Shown: positions 52,901 to 63,997, counted from the stretch's first letter. The stretch is DNA of 64,000 nucleotides from Paralithodes platypus (GCA_032716605.1 CM064572.1:45620563-45684562); one strand, 5' to 3'. Notes: a model not told the origin generated them from the letters alone. Numbers and translations are program-made.

Positions 52901-53090
52901 TTGCCTTTGTCAGGTCATCCTCTGGCTGCCAAGTACGCTGGGCCTTATCGGGTGGTGTCAAAGATCTCCGATCTAGATTACCTAGTTGCCACTCCAGACC
53001 GGAAGAAGCGTAACCAACTATGCCACATTAATTTGTTGAAGGAGTATGTGAGGCGCCCACCTGAGTCACTAGCTGTCCCTGTGTTGACCT
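49980..53090 (+). pseudogene. Integrase of the Gmr1-like pol, split by a solo LTR
   Basis: N-terminal zinc site: HDVPLAGHLG followed by MCHTCQRVG (H-x6-H, C-x2-C), about 50230-50355. Catalytic core: first Asp in KVIIDMVV (about 50440), second in QSDQDSNF (about 50620), Glu in ESQGVLERWH, with exactly 35 residues between the second Asp and the Glu (DD35E). The solo LTR 50774-52566 then interrupts it. The rest resumes with CAENGKDWD, SPNELVFGHQVRG and a C-terminal GPY-type module (AAKYAGPYRVV). The usual SDxGxxF Gly is Asp here. Integrase leads directly into RT. Confidence 0.9.
50774..52566 (+). mobile_element. Solo LTR nested in the integrase
   Basis: It starts TGTGACG and ends CGTAACA, 1,793 bp, flanked by CTGC at 50770-50773 and 52567-52570. 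Removing it with one CTGC restores the integrase frame. It shares the LTR end phrase (TAGTCCAATGAATAAGAGCCC) and internal segments with the other LTRs. Insertion plus duplication is 1,797 bp, a multiple of three. Confidence 0.92.
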
Positions 53091-54163
53091 GCCGCAGTCA
53101 TGGTGGAGAAGGAGAGGGGGGCAGCAATGATCAGGTGGATGATAACTGGGATTGTCATGTCTCGGCTGATCAGTGGGCGGGGAATTCGAGCCAATGTGCG
53201 CACGATGCTCTGGCGCACCTGCCGAAGAAACAGCAGGTGGCAGTGCAGCGCCTGTTCGATTCATACCCCACTGTATTTGCCGAGCACCCAGGCCTCACTA
53301 CTCAAGCGGTGCATGATGTCGACGTAGGAGAGCACCCCCCCTTCAAGTCTATACCTTATCGGGTGCCATCCATTAAACTCCCAGCGCTCAGGGACGAGCT
53401 GGAGTATATGCTGGCGAGAGGCTTGATCGAGAAGGGGGCAGTACGGTGGACTTCTCCTGTCACTCTGCAGCCCAAACCTGATGGAAAAGTTCGGTTCTGC
53501 ATTGACTTTAGGCGGTTGAACGGGTTGACCCCCACCAATGCATATCCTCTTCCCCGGGTGGATGACAGTGTGGATAAGATCGGGAAAGCAAGGTACTTGA
53601 CCAAGGTAGACCTCGTCAAAGGCTACTGGCAAGTACCACTGTCTGAGCGGGCTAAAGAGGTGTGCGGGTTTGTGGTGGATGGCAGTACTTACCGTTGCAA
53701 CGTGATGCCATATGTTCTGAATAATGCACCGGCCACTTTTCAGAGCTTAATGAACGACATCGTAGCAGACATCCCAAACTGTACTGTCTACCTTGATGAC
53801 GTGATCATTTATGACAACGATTTCCAAAGTCACTGTGAGCACATAGAAGCCTTATTTAGTCAACTTAGTAAAGCAGGCTTGGTGGTTAATCTGGGCAAGT
53901 GTCACTTTGTGCAAGCCACGGTGCAGTATCTGGGGTTTGTGGTTGGGTTAGGGCAGGTGAGCCCGCCCCAACAGAAGATACAGGCTATCGACTTGTTCCC
54001 CAGGCCGACCACCAAGCGGCAGATCATGAGATTTTTGGGCATGATTGGGTATTACCGCCACTTTATAAGAGGCTATTCTACTGTGTTAGCTCCTTTGACA
54101 GATCTACTAGCTAAAGATAAAAGTTCCGCTGGGCACCTGAGTGTGAGCAGGCGTTTTGAGTAG
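53091..54163 (+). pseudogene. Reverse transcriptase of the Gmr1-like pol
   Basis: After a short linker, the RT shows PFKSIPYRVPS, PKPDGKVRFCIDFRRLN, LTKVDLVKGYWQVPL (motif A Asp), YVLNNAPATFQSLMN (motif B) and YLDDVIIY (catalytic YLDD at 53789-53800). It continues with VNLGKCHF and FLGMIGYYRHFIRGY. These are Gypsy/Ty3 signatures. It lies in the same ORF as the integrase C terminus. A frameshift near 54123 ends the frame at 54163 before RNase H. Confidence 0.92.
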
Positions 54164-54164
54164 T

Positions 54165-54603
54165 TAAACACCTTTTATGCACTCACCCTATCCTCAGGGC
54201 CCCGGACTTTGAACGACCATTTCAGTTGGCGACTGATGCCAGCGGAGTAGGGGCTGGTGCCGTACTTTTGCAGACAGACGAGGAAGGTCTTGAGCATCCA
54301 GTCAGTTTCTTTTTAAAGAAATTTAATTCAGCACAGAAAAACTATTCGGTTGTTGAAAAGGAACTGCTGGCAATCGTGTTAGCGCTCAGACACTTTGAGG
54401 TCTATGTTCCTGCATATGGGCCAGTCGTGGTAGTGTATACCGACCACCACCCGCTTAAATTCCTCAATCAATTCCACAACCGGAATATGAGGCTGACCAG
54501 ATGGTCGCTCATGTTGCAAGAGTACAACTTAGACATTCGCCATATTGCCGGTTGTGAGAATGTGATTGCGGACTGTCTGTCGCGGTTGGAGGATCCGGGG
54601 TAG
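54165..54603 (+). pseudogene. RNase H of the Gmr1-like pol
   Basis: In the next frame, HLLCTHPILRAPDFERPFQ leads to LATDASGVGAGAVLLQ (first catalytic Asp), VVEKELLAIVLALRHFE (Glu) and VVVYTDHHPLKFL (Asp), ending IADCLSRLEDPG with a stop at 54603. A TGA at about 54161 and a frameshift separate it from RT. This is the last domain; no integrase or env-like ORF follows. Confidence 0.9.
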
Positions 54604-55105
54604 GCTACCACAGTATGTTGATATAGCCTCCTGTCTTGGCTCGCGGTGTATTTTTGCGCTGCTGCTTGTTGGCTCGCGTGTGCAGCATCAGCGTAGGGTC
54701 GCAGGGCAGGAGTTGTTGGCTTTGATTAGAAGAAAATTAGGCTACAATCTATAGTAGCCACCAAAAAAACAACATTAAAATAAAATATGAAAAATTAAAT
54801 AAAAACTATTTCTTTTTAATAATTAATTTTAAGATAATATTGTAGCTGAGTACTGAGTGCAGATGATTTTCCCTCAGTAGGCTGTGCTTCTTAAAGCTCG
54901 CTCTGGGAGCACAATGTTATGAATTAATGTATTATATTTGGGAAAGGTGATAAGATTTTTTTATAGGCTATACAAAATGTTGTTGTATTTTTTTTTGAGG
55001 AGACTGAGCTTGCATTCCATGAGTGGCAGAGTGGTTAGGAGTGGCAGATTTTAGCGACATTTTGCCTGTTCAGATATGGGCTCATGGTTGAGTGTCCCAT
55101 ATCTT
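54604..55105 (+). other. 3' untranslated part of the Gmr1-like element
   Basis: No ORF with recognisable motifs. AT-rich at 54770-54840. Confidence 0.6.
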
Positions 55106-55114
55106 GGGGGGGGG
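55106..55114 (+). promoter_or_regulatory. Polypurine tract
   Basis: Nine G residues directly precede the TGTGACG start of the 3' LTR, where plus-strand priming occurs in LTR elements. Confidence 0.75.
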
Positions 55115-56818
55115 TGTGACGCCTCCCGGCGTTAGCAGAATGGTTGCGTGGGGCATTGCAGCTCGCTAGCGCTCGCCAGGATGGGGGATAGGCTACAGTT
55201 GTCCTAGAATGATCTGCTTTATTTCATTAGTGTCGTGTTGCCACAGACAGTCTAGAAGTGGTCTTTATTTTGGTCTGTGGCCACGCCTTATATTTTATAT
55301 TCGCTATAATATAAATGTTGCTTGTGTGGGAGGCGAGCGAGAGAGTGTGAAGGAGTACACCCAGCAGCGTGGTGAGCTAAGACACGGCTCGCTTGGGCGC
55401 TGACGGCGTTGGCGGCCGGGTGGTCAACTAGTCCCTTCCCGTCGCTGCCTCGTGTTCTTTACCAGCTCAGAGCTTGCCTGACACGCGTATCACCTACATC
55501 CTTTGCAATTCTGTCTCCCATACTCGCTACTTTGCATACTATCTCTCTCTCTCTCGACTTCTCCTTTCTCATTCTCTAATCTTTATTAAACTCAACATCC
55601 CTTCTGGTTTCAGCATAGACGTTCACCATCGACCAGTCGTATTGTACGCGAAGCTCTCAGATATTTCCATGTATTAGGTTAAGGAGGTATTATGCTTTAT
55701 TGAGGTTTAGAGAGACGGACTTTTCCGTATGTGTCCTCTCTCGGGAAGGTTGTAGACCGGTATATGTCTCCCTTGCAAGGTGTTGAGTGATTCTTCTTGG
55801 TTATCTAAAGCTAGACTATGGGTAAGGTTACTGTGTCGTTGTCTCCGATGTGTGCAGTGCTAGCTAAGCTCTGCACGACATCGACAGGTACTGTGGGAGC
55901 CTAAGTTGTCTTCGGGTTGGTTTACTTTGCGAGCACAGTGCTGTGGTGTGAGAGGGCCATAGCCTATCCCTCACAACATAGTGCTGCCTCTTTGTGTTGA
56001 CTTCTGAGGGATCGCCAGGATAGAGCTAGGTACTAGAGACCTAGATTTATCAAGGGAGCATCCCCGTCATATAACATAATCTTCATTATACCACCCCTGG
56101 ACAACGTTAGGCTACGAGCCGCATGCTCGCCCATTGTTGCCCTGCCTTGATACCCCAGCTAGAGTTTATTAACTGAGCAGACACTGGTTAGAGATAAGCC
56201 CCATTATTATATGTATGCAGCATTATTATTCACTGCACTTTTGAGCCGAGGTTGTTGTTGAGTTGCACAACCCGAGTAGGCTGTTGCGTTGTGTCACGAA
56301 GCATTTCTTTAGTTGTCGAGCATTACTACCTTTGCGCACTTTATTATTCGCCTGCCTATTATTACTATATGTCCTAGCATTTATTGTGACCGTATTCTGC
56401 ATTATAATTGTTCAAGATTCTTTACGAACATCTTCCCAGCATCAGACTTATTTCAGAAGTTTCCAGTTGATGTTGCAGGACTAGCATTGCACTTTCTTTA
56501 ATACAGGAGTGCCAGTTATTTGAATATCTACCGTAACGTTAATTAATCACGTTAACTTTCTTTTCTTTGTGTAACATAATCGAGTAATCTTTTACTGTTT
56601 GAGAATAGGCTGTTTCATTGAGCGTCAGCCTAGTGTGTGTGCACCAGTTACCGAGTCATAGGATACCTCGTTCTCCAGGCACGACTCAGGGCGGTAATGG
56701 TGTTTTGTTTTCCAGTGTTTAAGGCAGGGGTTGGATCTAGTGTTACCGTTGTTGCTTTTTGCCATTATCTAGTCCAATGTTGAAGAGCCCTGTGTCTTTG
56801 AGAACCTGGATCGTAACA
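55115..56818 (+). repeat. 3' LTR
   Basis: 1,704 bp, TGTGACGCCTCC to CGTAACA, followed by the target ATCT. It is GC-rich in the first 550 bases and AT-rich after. An AT promoter-like patch lies near 55290-55315. Confidence 0.93.
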
Positions 56819-56971
56819 ATCTCAGTAAAGTAACTGCTCTAACGAAAACAATTAAACCCCAACCCAATTACTCAACTCACGCACGTTGGGCCAAGCCCCG
56901 ACACCCTATTTCTCTCACTATTACCACTGTCTCTCCTACTTAACCAATAAAAACTTCCCTTCTCTCACCTT
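56819..56971. other. Flanking sequence between two LTR insertions
   Basis: The original locus between the ATCT and CCTT target sites. No gene is seen. It contains ACCAATAAAAAC. With both LTR insertions removed it joins 46747 on the left and 59444 on the right. Confidence 0.5.
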
Positions 56972-59443
56972 TGTTACGAACTGGCACTCGGGTACACAAG
57001 GGCTCTCAATCAGGACTCGAATACGTCTCGCTGCCACAACGGAAACACACGATCCCAACCCCTGAGTACTGCCAGCCGAACAAAAAACACCAATACCCTC
57101 TAGTTCAATCTGCTATAACGGGGTATACAAGAACTCGGTACTAGTGTTCAACAACAGACTAATAAAGACACAGGAATTATCTAGTCTGGTCAACAATCAA
57201 ACAATGAAGTAAAAAACAACAACACCAAAAGAATAGTGTTGGCCGAAGCCGAAGTAATCCACCCTTGACTATGAACTTAAGAAGTCCACCACCCTCTACT
57301 TCGGATCGGCACTATTACGTTACGTTAATTAATAGTCCTTAAGCATCGAGCAAGGAATCTTCTGAAAAAAGTTAGATGCTTCTCGGATGCTCGTAAGAAG
57401 TACGTATCGGATTTTGAACAGTAATTCAATAAGCAAAAACACTGGCAATTAAATACTATTAAAGGCTTAAATTGGCATAAGAATAATTAAAAGAATATGC
57501 AATAGTAAATGGCAAACATTAAAAGGAAGTACTCCGCAAATGCAACGGCAATAGCCTACTCGGATTGTGCTCGTGGGCCACTAATCACTAAAGTAGCCAA
57601 GCTTGCAACACATGAAATCAATAGTGCATAAACAATATCATACATAAGGAAAGCTTCAATACTATTCTGTATCTACTAATCGAGTAAAGTCTAGCTGGGG
57701 TACTGTGGGCAAAAGGTAGCAGTGACTGAGCAAAAACGGCTCGTAGCCTAGCGAAGTCCTCACGACTGTTTAAAGTATTACGTTAAAACTAACAAGTGCA
57801 CTTTGAGAAATCCAGATCCCTTGTATCTGGTTTTCTCCCGGCTCCTTGACAAAGTAAAAACAAACTGTTAATAAAATACAGGGTGGTTAGGCTCTTGCCC
57901 TCACGCACTGTAAATTATTAACTCAACACAGTCAGCCGCGAAGACAACCTAGGCTTCACTAAACCGAAACGAGTATGCAGGTTTATCGCTTAACCACTGC
58001 ATCAAACAACAACTCGTAACACAGAAAAGCCTTACCCCAGTCTAGCATTACCTAGACTAGCAGAAAACAGGAATAATAATAATAACACACAGGGAAATGC
58101 ATATACAAGTGCAACAAACATAAATCAATCCTATTCTAAGTCAACCCTTCCAAAATAGGCTATCTAATAGGCAAGTATCTCGTGAGAACTCAAGCGATAA
58201 TACGTTGGCTGACTAGCTCTGCACCAACGGGACCATGGAAGTTAAACAGGGCAGGGAAAAGAGGAAATAAGAATGTAAGGTAGTAGAGAAAGTTCCCATC
58301 AGTCAGAAGAATATAAATAGTTAGCAAGGGAAATGAGAAGTCGCTCTGCCTAATGAGTTCTGATGAAAAAATGGCTAGACTTCCCTTTTATACCCGGCCC
58401 TCTAGCCTCTTCGGCACCGTCACGTACACAATTACGTGATAAGAGCTTCAGTAAAATATACCATCCCGTACACACGTACGTGATAAATTAAAAGAAATGC
58501 TGCCAGTCGGTTTTGCTGCCTGGGGCTCTCTCTACGGTACTGTATGTCACACTGGGGATACAGGAAGCTCCGCCCCTTTCCCCAGCAGCCAACCAGAGCC
58601 CTATGACGTCACCGAGGACCGTGACTTCACGGTATCTCTCGACTAATGAGAGGCAGATTTTCCCCCCAGGGCCCAGTCTTCCCCTAGGCCCCACCCACGC
58701 AGGATTATAGTGCTTTTGTGTCTCCGTGCATTCGCCATCTTGGTCTTCATACGCATTATTATGCCATTTATTATTATTATCATCATTATTATTATTTACG
58801 TGTATTTAGTAGGGAACATTTGATAACTTCGACTACTGATACTACTACTACTTATAATACTTCTAATACTGCTATCCTGTTGTACCTAACTACTCTACTA
58901 TACAAATTAATGGGTATTTGGCAAGGTTTAGTTGGTGGATAATGCGCGTGGGAGGGATGGGGGCGGGGTGGGAGGGAGCGGTATGTAGGCATACTGAGCG
59001 GGATGGCCGCGCGGTGCGGAAGGGGCTAGTGAGCCCAACGTGAACTACTAAGGACCGCCCACTGACAACCATGACGTCATTTCTCTCTCTCCTCTGGGAT
59101 ACACAAAGGCTCCCCTAGCACTGAGGGAGGGAGGAATGCGAGTGAGTTAGGCCTACCTCCTGCCTGGCGTACCCACTGACACCTAACTGTGGCTGTTTCT
59201 CTTCCCATCATTACAAATAAGTTTTACACACAATACTTATAACTAATGATATACAATAGAACTCGTTGACTCAGATGAAAACAAAATACATATTCATAAT
59301 ACTTATAGTACAACGGCTCACACGAACTAAGTTAGGAAACTCTACATAGACTACAGCCAAAGTTCCTGCCCTGACGATCCTAGCGAGAGTGGGGCATGAC
59401 TAGGCGTTCTGTACAGCATGCTCACACGTGGACATGCGTCACA
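56972..59443 (-). mobile_element. Solo LTR, related Gmr1-like family, minus orientation
   Basis: The plus strand reads TGTTACGAACTGG at the left and GCGTCACA at the right, i.e. TGTGACGC...CGTAACA on the minus strand. It is flanked by CCTT at 56968-56971 and 59444-59447. The left 110 bases align with the reverse complement of the 3' LTR end (ACACAAGGGCTCT, AACGGAAACAC, ATCCCAACCCCTGA). At 2,472 bp it is longer than the others, so it is a diverged subfamily or contains an insertion. ORFs inside are not genes. Confidence 0.85.
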
Positions 59444-59511
59444 CCTTCACCCACCTTTTCTATATTCATTCATTCATTAATTCTATTCATATCATTACCA
59501 CTTGTGTGAAC

Positions 59512-59673
59512 ATGGCAAGAGCTATTGCTGAAACGTTACAACCTCCTACAAGTTCTACAACCCAACAACCCGCTAATAACTTCGGTTTTCTCCTTTACCA
59601 ATTGAATGACCGACAACGCAAACTTGCACGAGACATTGAATCTTTAAATAAAAAACATATTAATGCTAACTAG
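59512..59673 (+). CDS. Unrecognised small ORF
   Basis: The ATG at 59512 opens 53 residues: a Thr/Gln-rich start, then NNFGFLLYQLNDRQRKLARD, which looks helical and amphipathic, then a stop. It follows the pre-insertion locus that includes the Jockey and Penelope fragments, so it could be the start of a retroelement ORF. I do not recognise it. Confidence 0.25.
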   Translation: MARAIAETLQPPTSSTTQQPANNFGFLLYQLNDRQRKLARDIESLNKKHINAN

Positions 59674-59727
59674 GCCTATGCTGTTTTATTTAATCTCACA
59701 TGCCTTAAAGAAAAAGAAAACTAAAAT

Positions 59728-59790
59728 ATATATATATACTGTAGCCTATATATATATGCCGGCAATAATACAAATAATATATATATAAAA
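59728..59790. repeat. Short (TA)n runs with palindromic interruptions
   Basis: TA runs interrupted by ATACTGTA and TATGCCGGCA. Confidence 0.85.
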
Positions 59791-59982
59791 TAACGTCCCC
59801 TTAGTGCCCCTGTCCACGAATAAAGCAACGATCTGAACTTTCCTGTTGGGATATTTCTGCTGGAATATTCCCTGAAGTACTTCTCTTTTGCGCATTTTCC
59901 CATCGCATCACCGATAAGCAATATTTCCATACTTGATTCCTACCCATGTAAGATCCTCCCTTCCTTTGCAAGATCTTCCTCC

Positions 59983-60090
<108 letters not shown>

Positions 60091-60167
60091 TCAAACCTTT
60101 CTTCCTTCCTTGAACTCTCCTGCCCTCCCCCTTTCTCTCTTTTAAGAGGGGTTGAGCTAATGTTTTG

Positions 60168-60206
60168 GTATATACTGTATATATATATATTATATATACC
60201 GGTATA

Positions 60207-60240
<34 letters not shown>

Positions 60241-60244
60241 TTTT
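60168..60244. repeat. (TA)n and poly-T
   Basis: TA runs with the interruption ATACCGGTAT, followed by a T-run of about 22. Confidence 0.93.
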
Positions 60245-60490
60245 AAAGTTTCCTCGCTAGACCTTCATCAAGCTTAAGAAAACACCCCCTAGACCCCCCT
60301 TCCAGATAAATTTGTACATTCTTCGGTAGGCAAATGTTCGGACCAGAGGGCGGTTCCTCCTCTAATTACAGACTCGCTATCGCTCGCCAGGAATAAATCG
60401 ATACCTTAATGGCACCAAAGATCTTAATATTGACAAATAATTGGGGTGAAATGCCTAAAAATTGCCAAACTAATTGGCCGAACGTCTCCC
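60245..60490 (+). repeat. MITE-3 fragment
   Basis: From AAAGTTTCCTCGCTAGACCTTC through ACTCGCTATCGCTCGCCAGG to CCAAACTAATTGGCCGAACGTC, where it is cut. Both TTAA ends are missing. Confidence 0.7.
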
Positions 60491-60869
60491 TTATAGCTTT
60501 TTCTCTCCTTCACCCCCCCCCCCTCCTCCCCCAATATTCCCTCTCTCCATTCTTATTCATTTCTTATAACTTTAATCTCCCCCTTTCATCCCCCCAATCT
60601 CCCCCCACTCCATTCTTATTCATCTCTTATAACATTGTCTCCCCTTTAACCCCCCTCCCCCCTACCCCCTACCCCCAATCTTAACCACACGCCAACTCCA
60701 TTCGTATTCATCATATAACTTCTTCTATCCTCCTTTTGTTCTTCCCCCTTTCAACCCCCCCTCAATCTTTTCTCCCAACCTATTCTTATTCATTCGTTAT
60801 AAGTTTGTCTACCCCCATTGTCCTCCACTTACCCCCCCCCCCACCCCCAAAACAAATACAATAAAATAC
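60491..60869. repeat. C/T-rich low-complexity stretch with CATTCTTATTCAT repeats
   Basis: CCATTCTTATTCATTTCTTATAAC is repeated four or five times with variants among C-runs, at about 60546, 60608, 60696 and 60780. No gene. Confidence 0.7.
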
Positions 60870-61020
60870 AAATAAAGTAGGTGTGCAGTTTTCGCATTAC
60901 AAAAAAATATATAAAAATAAAAAAAATGCATACGCAACTTTGCGACCTATAATTCTGCAAGTATTATTGAATCTCTTAGGTAAAATAGGTTTATATACAG
61001 TATATACAGTATATATAGCG

Positions 61021-61055
61021 TATATATATATATATATATATATTTACTGTATATA

Positions 61056-61110
<55 letters not shown>
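61021..61110. repeat. (TA)n microsatellite
   Basis: A TA array with ATTTACTGTATATAATTA interruption, inside the right GGTCA-repeat copy. Confidence 0.95.
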
Positions 61111-61113
<3 letters not shown>

Positions 61114-61270
61114 TATATATTACAATATATAAAATATATATAAGAAAGAAATCGAGACCATAATCTGTGACCTTTACCGTTCACCTTGACCTTTGAATAA
61201 CAAAAACACAAAATTTGGACAACCGTTACATTGACCAACCAAATTTGCCAGCAAAATTTGGTGACGATAC

Positions 61271-61480
61271 GTAACCCGTTCAGTACAGGTCTGTCGGTTT
61301 CATTTCATACTGGATATTAAGACGATTTTATTTAGTTTATGAAGGGCCTCAATAAAAGTAGCAGGCTTTCAACTATCTTAACCCTTTTGACTACCACAGA
61401 TCCTTCATAAGATCCACAAAATCGTCTAATTATAGCTTGAATACAATACAAAAAAGACATCACCGGTACACAAAGGGGTA
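61271..61480. mobile_element. MITE-1 copy nested in the GGTCA repeat
   Basis: It begins GTAACCCGTTCAGTACAGG and ends CACCGGTACACAAAGGGGTAAAC. It is inserted where a paralogous repeat unit reads ACATTAAACAGTC (62381-62393), so the target was TTAA; one base has since changed on each side. Confidence 0.75.
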
Positions 61481-61558
61481 AACAGTCTAGGAAGAGTATA
61501 AAGACAATATTATCAACACTCTTCTTTTGTACTTTGACCTTGACCTTTAACCTTAAGT

Positions 61559-61565
<7 letters not shown>

Positions 61566-61618
<53 letters not shown>
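61566..61618. repeat. (TA)n microsatellite
   Basis: A pure TA run inside the right GGTCA-repeat copy. Confidence 0.95.
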
Positions 61619-61621
<3 letters not shown>

Positions 61622-63972
61622 TGAAATATATGTTATTCAAGTAAAATGCAACTTACAGTCGTCAGCTTATCGAAAATATATATTTTTTATGATTAAGGTT
61701 AACTTATGACCTTGGCCTGTGACATTGACCTTTCTGTAGGATTATATTTTTGTTTGCATTGATGTAACCCTAGAAAATCAAATGTGTCTAATTTCATTAA
61801 AGATCATCAGTCAGTTTCAGAGGTATTAAATGAATAGTTGACCTTGACCTTTGACCTTCATCTTTACCTTCATGACGTCTGAAAATTTAACATTTTAATT
61901 TTCCCTTAATGCACAACTGTCTCAACGAATTTTGTGAAGTTTACATGAATAGTAAAGAAATTAGCATATTGACCTTATATTTGACATTGACCTGTGAACT
62001 TGACCTATCAAATGGAATTATGTTTAATCTTGTATGACCTTGCTCTAGGCATTCCGAATATGCATGATATGCCTAATGAGAATCTTACATTAAATAATAA
62101 ATACTAGTAAAAAATCATATATCGACCTTTAACCTTGACCTTTGACCTTGACCTTCGTCCTTAGAATTTCTTATCAAGGATTTAGTTAGCTTACCAGCAA
62201 TGTTTGTATTAACTAGCATTATGAATATGGTGCAGCCTAATTTGTATACAAACTTATTGATTACAAATAGTGATCATATACTGTGACCTTGACCTTTCAC
62301 CTTTGATAAAAGTAAAATACATATATTTGGATGGTCGTCGCACTGACCAACTGAATTTGCCTGTATAATTTTATGGCAATACATTAAACAGTCAAGGAGG
62401 AGTTTAGGGAAAATGACAAATACTCTTATTTTGACCTTGACCTCTGACCTTAACAATTACAATATTTATGTGAAATTTGACATATATTAGGCTATATGTA
62501 AGTAATAAACCACAACACAGCCAGTTTTCTAAAATTTGAGTAACCTTTGTTAATAACTTATAAAAGCTGACCTTTTGACCTTCACCTGTGACCTATATGT
62601 AAGAGTAAATTTTTGTTTGCATTGCCATTGCCCATGACAATCAAATAAGCATGCCTAATTTCATTAAAACACATCAGTTAGTTTCATATATATTAATAGA
62701 ATAGTTGACCTTGACCTTCGACTTGACCTTTATGTCTCATATTTATTATTTTCCTTTTAATTTAAAGTGCAGCTATATCACCAAATGTTGTGAAGTTTGC
62801 ATGAAAAGCAAAGAAAATAACATATTGACCTTTTATTTGACCTTGACCTGTGACCTTGACCTTTCATATGGAATATAATAGTTTATTGTATGACCTTGGC
62901 CTAGGTATTCCGAATATACATGGTAAGCCTAGTGAGAATCTAACAGTATAAGAAATACTAGTAAAAATACTATTTTGCTCTTTGACCTTGAACTTTGACG
63001 TTGCCCTTTACAATATTTATATAACATTTATGCAATACAATATCAATGTTACCAGTAACTTGTAAAGTGAAAATGAAGACATTTGAATAAAAACTAAAAA
63101 TAAATAGTATAAGTTGATCTTTCACCATGACCTGTGACCTTGACCTTTATGTAAGAGTAAAGCATTGTTGTCATTGACATTGCACAGGAAAATCAAATAA
63201 GCATGACTAATTTCATTAAAACCCATCAGTTGGTTTCATATATATTTATAGAATAGTTGACCTTGACCTTTGACCTTTGACCTTCATGATGTGTGTCCCA
63301 AAATGTATTATTTTCCTTTTCATTTAAAGTGCAACTAAATCGCCAAATTTTGTGAAGTTTGCATGAAAAGTAATGAAATTAGCATATTGACCTTTTATTT
63401 GACCTTGACCTGTGAACTTGACCTTTCATATGGAATTGTATAGTTTCTTGTATGACCTTTTCCTAAGTATTCCGAATATACACGGTAAGTTTAGTGAGAA
63501 TCAAATAGTTATTATAAGAAATACTAGTAAAACAAATATTTTGACCTTTTACCTTGACCTTTGACCTTACCCTTCAGAATATTTATCTAAAATTTGGCCA
63601 ATAGGATATCGACGTTACCAGTAACTAATATAGTAAAAATGAATAAATTTGAGTGAAAACTAAGACACATGAAATATTGACCTTATTTTTATCCTTGACC
63701 TCTGACCTTAACCTTTAAGTTAAATTGAAATTTTCTATTTGACTGACCTTCACATTGACCAAATAAATATACCTGTGAAATTTGGTGAAAATCCATTGAA
63801 CGGTCTAGGAGGAGTTTCGGGACGGACGACGACGACGGACGACGATGGACGACGACGACGACGGACAAGCTGAATCTGTGTGCGCGATACCACTCTGCTT
63901 CGCAGAGTTGATCAAATAAAATGAGAAATACAATAAAACACTCTCCCTCCCTATAATCTATCTCCCAATTTC

Positions 63973-63997
63973 CCCTTCCCCCCCCCCCCCCCCCCCA
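63973..63997. repeat. Poly-C run
   Basis: A C homopolymer tract of about 18 bases after CCTTCC. 63916-63972 shows nothing else. Confidence 0.85.

Larger units (their letters stand above)
46748..56818 (+). mobile_element. Gmr1-like Gypsy (Ty3) LTR retrotransposon, nearly complete, integrase upstream of RT
   Basis: LTRs begin TGTGATG/TGTGACG and end CGTAACA. The whole is flanked by ATCT at 46744-46747 and 56819-56822. Internal order is PBS, gag, protease (DTGA), integrase, reverse transcriptase (YLDD), RNase H, polypurine tract. Canonical Gypsy elements have integrase last; here the integrase C terminus and RT lie in one open frame (52613-54163), so the order is real and not a joint of two elements. 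Gypsy-type domains in a Copia-type order define the Gmr1-like group. The body is broken: a gag frameshift and stop, a nested solo LTR in integrase, an RT/RNase H frameshift, and a 5' LTR deletion of about 965 bp. The two LTRs otherwise differ at only about a dozen or so positions by eye, so the insertion is not very old. Confidence 0.9.
60870..63915 (+). repeat. GGTCA/TGACC-rich dispersed repeat, right copy
   Basis: The inverse of the left copy. The inner edge (GTGCAGTTTTCGCATTAC) matches 1600-1730 in reverse complement. The body has many TGACCTTGACC and TGACCTTTGACC words in a roughly 545-875 bp higher-order unit (blocks near 62021, 62869 and 63431). The outer end is ATTGAACGGTCTAGGAGGAG, a GACGGACGACGAC run and CTCTGCTTCGCAGAG. 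It contains two TA arrays and a nested MITE-1. Confidence 0.85.
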
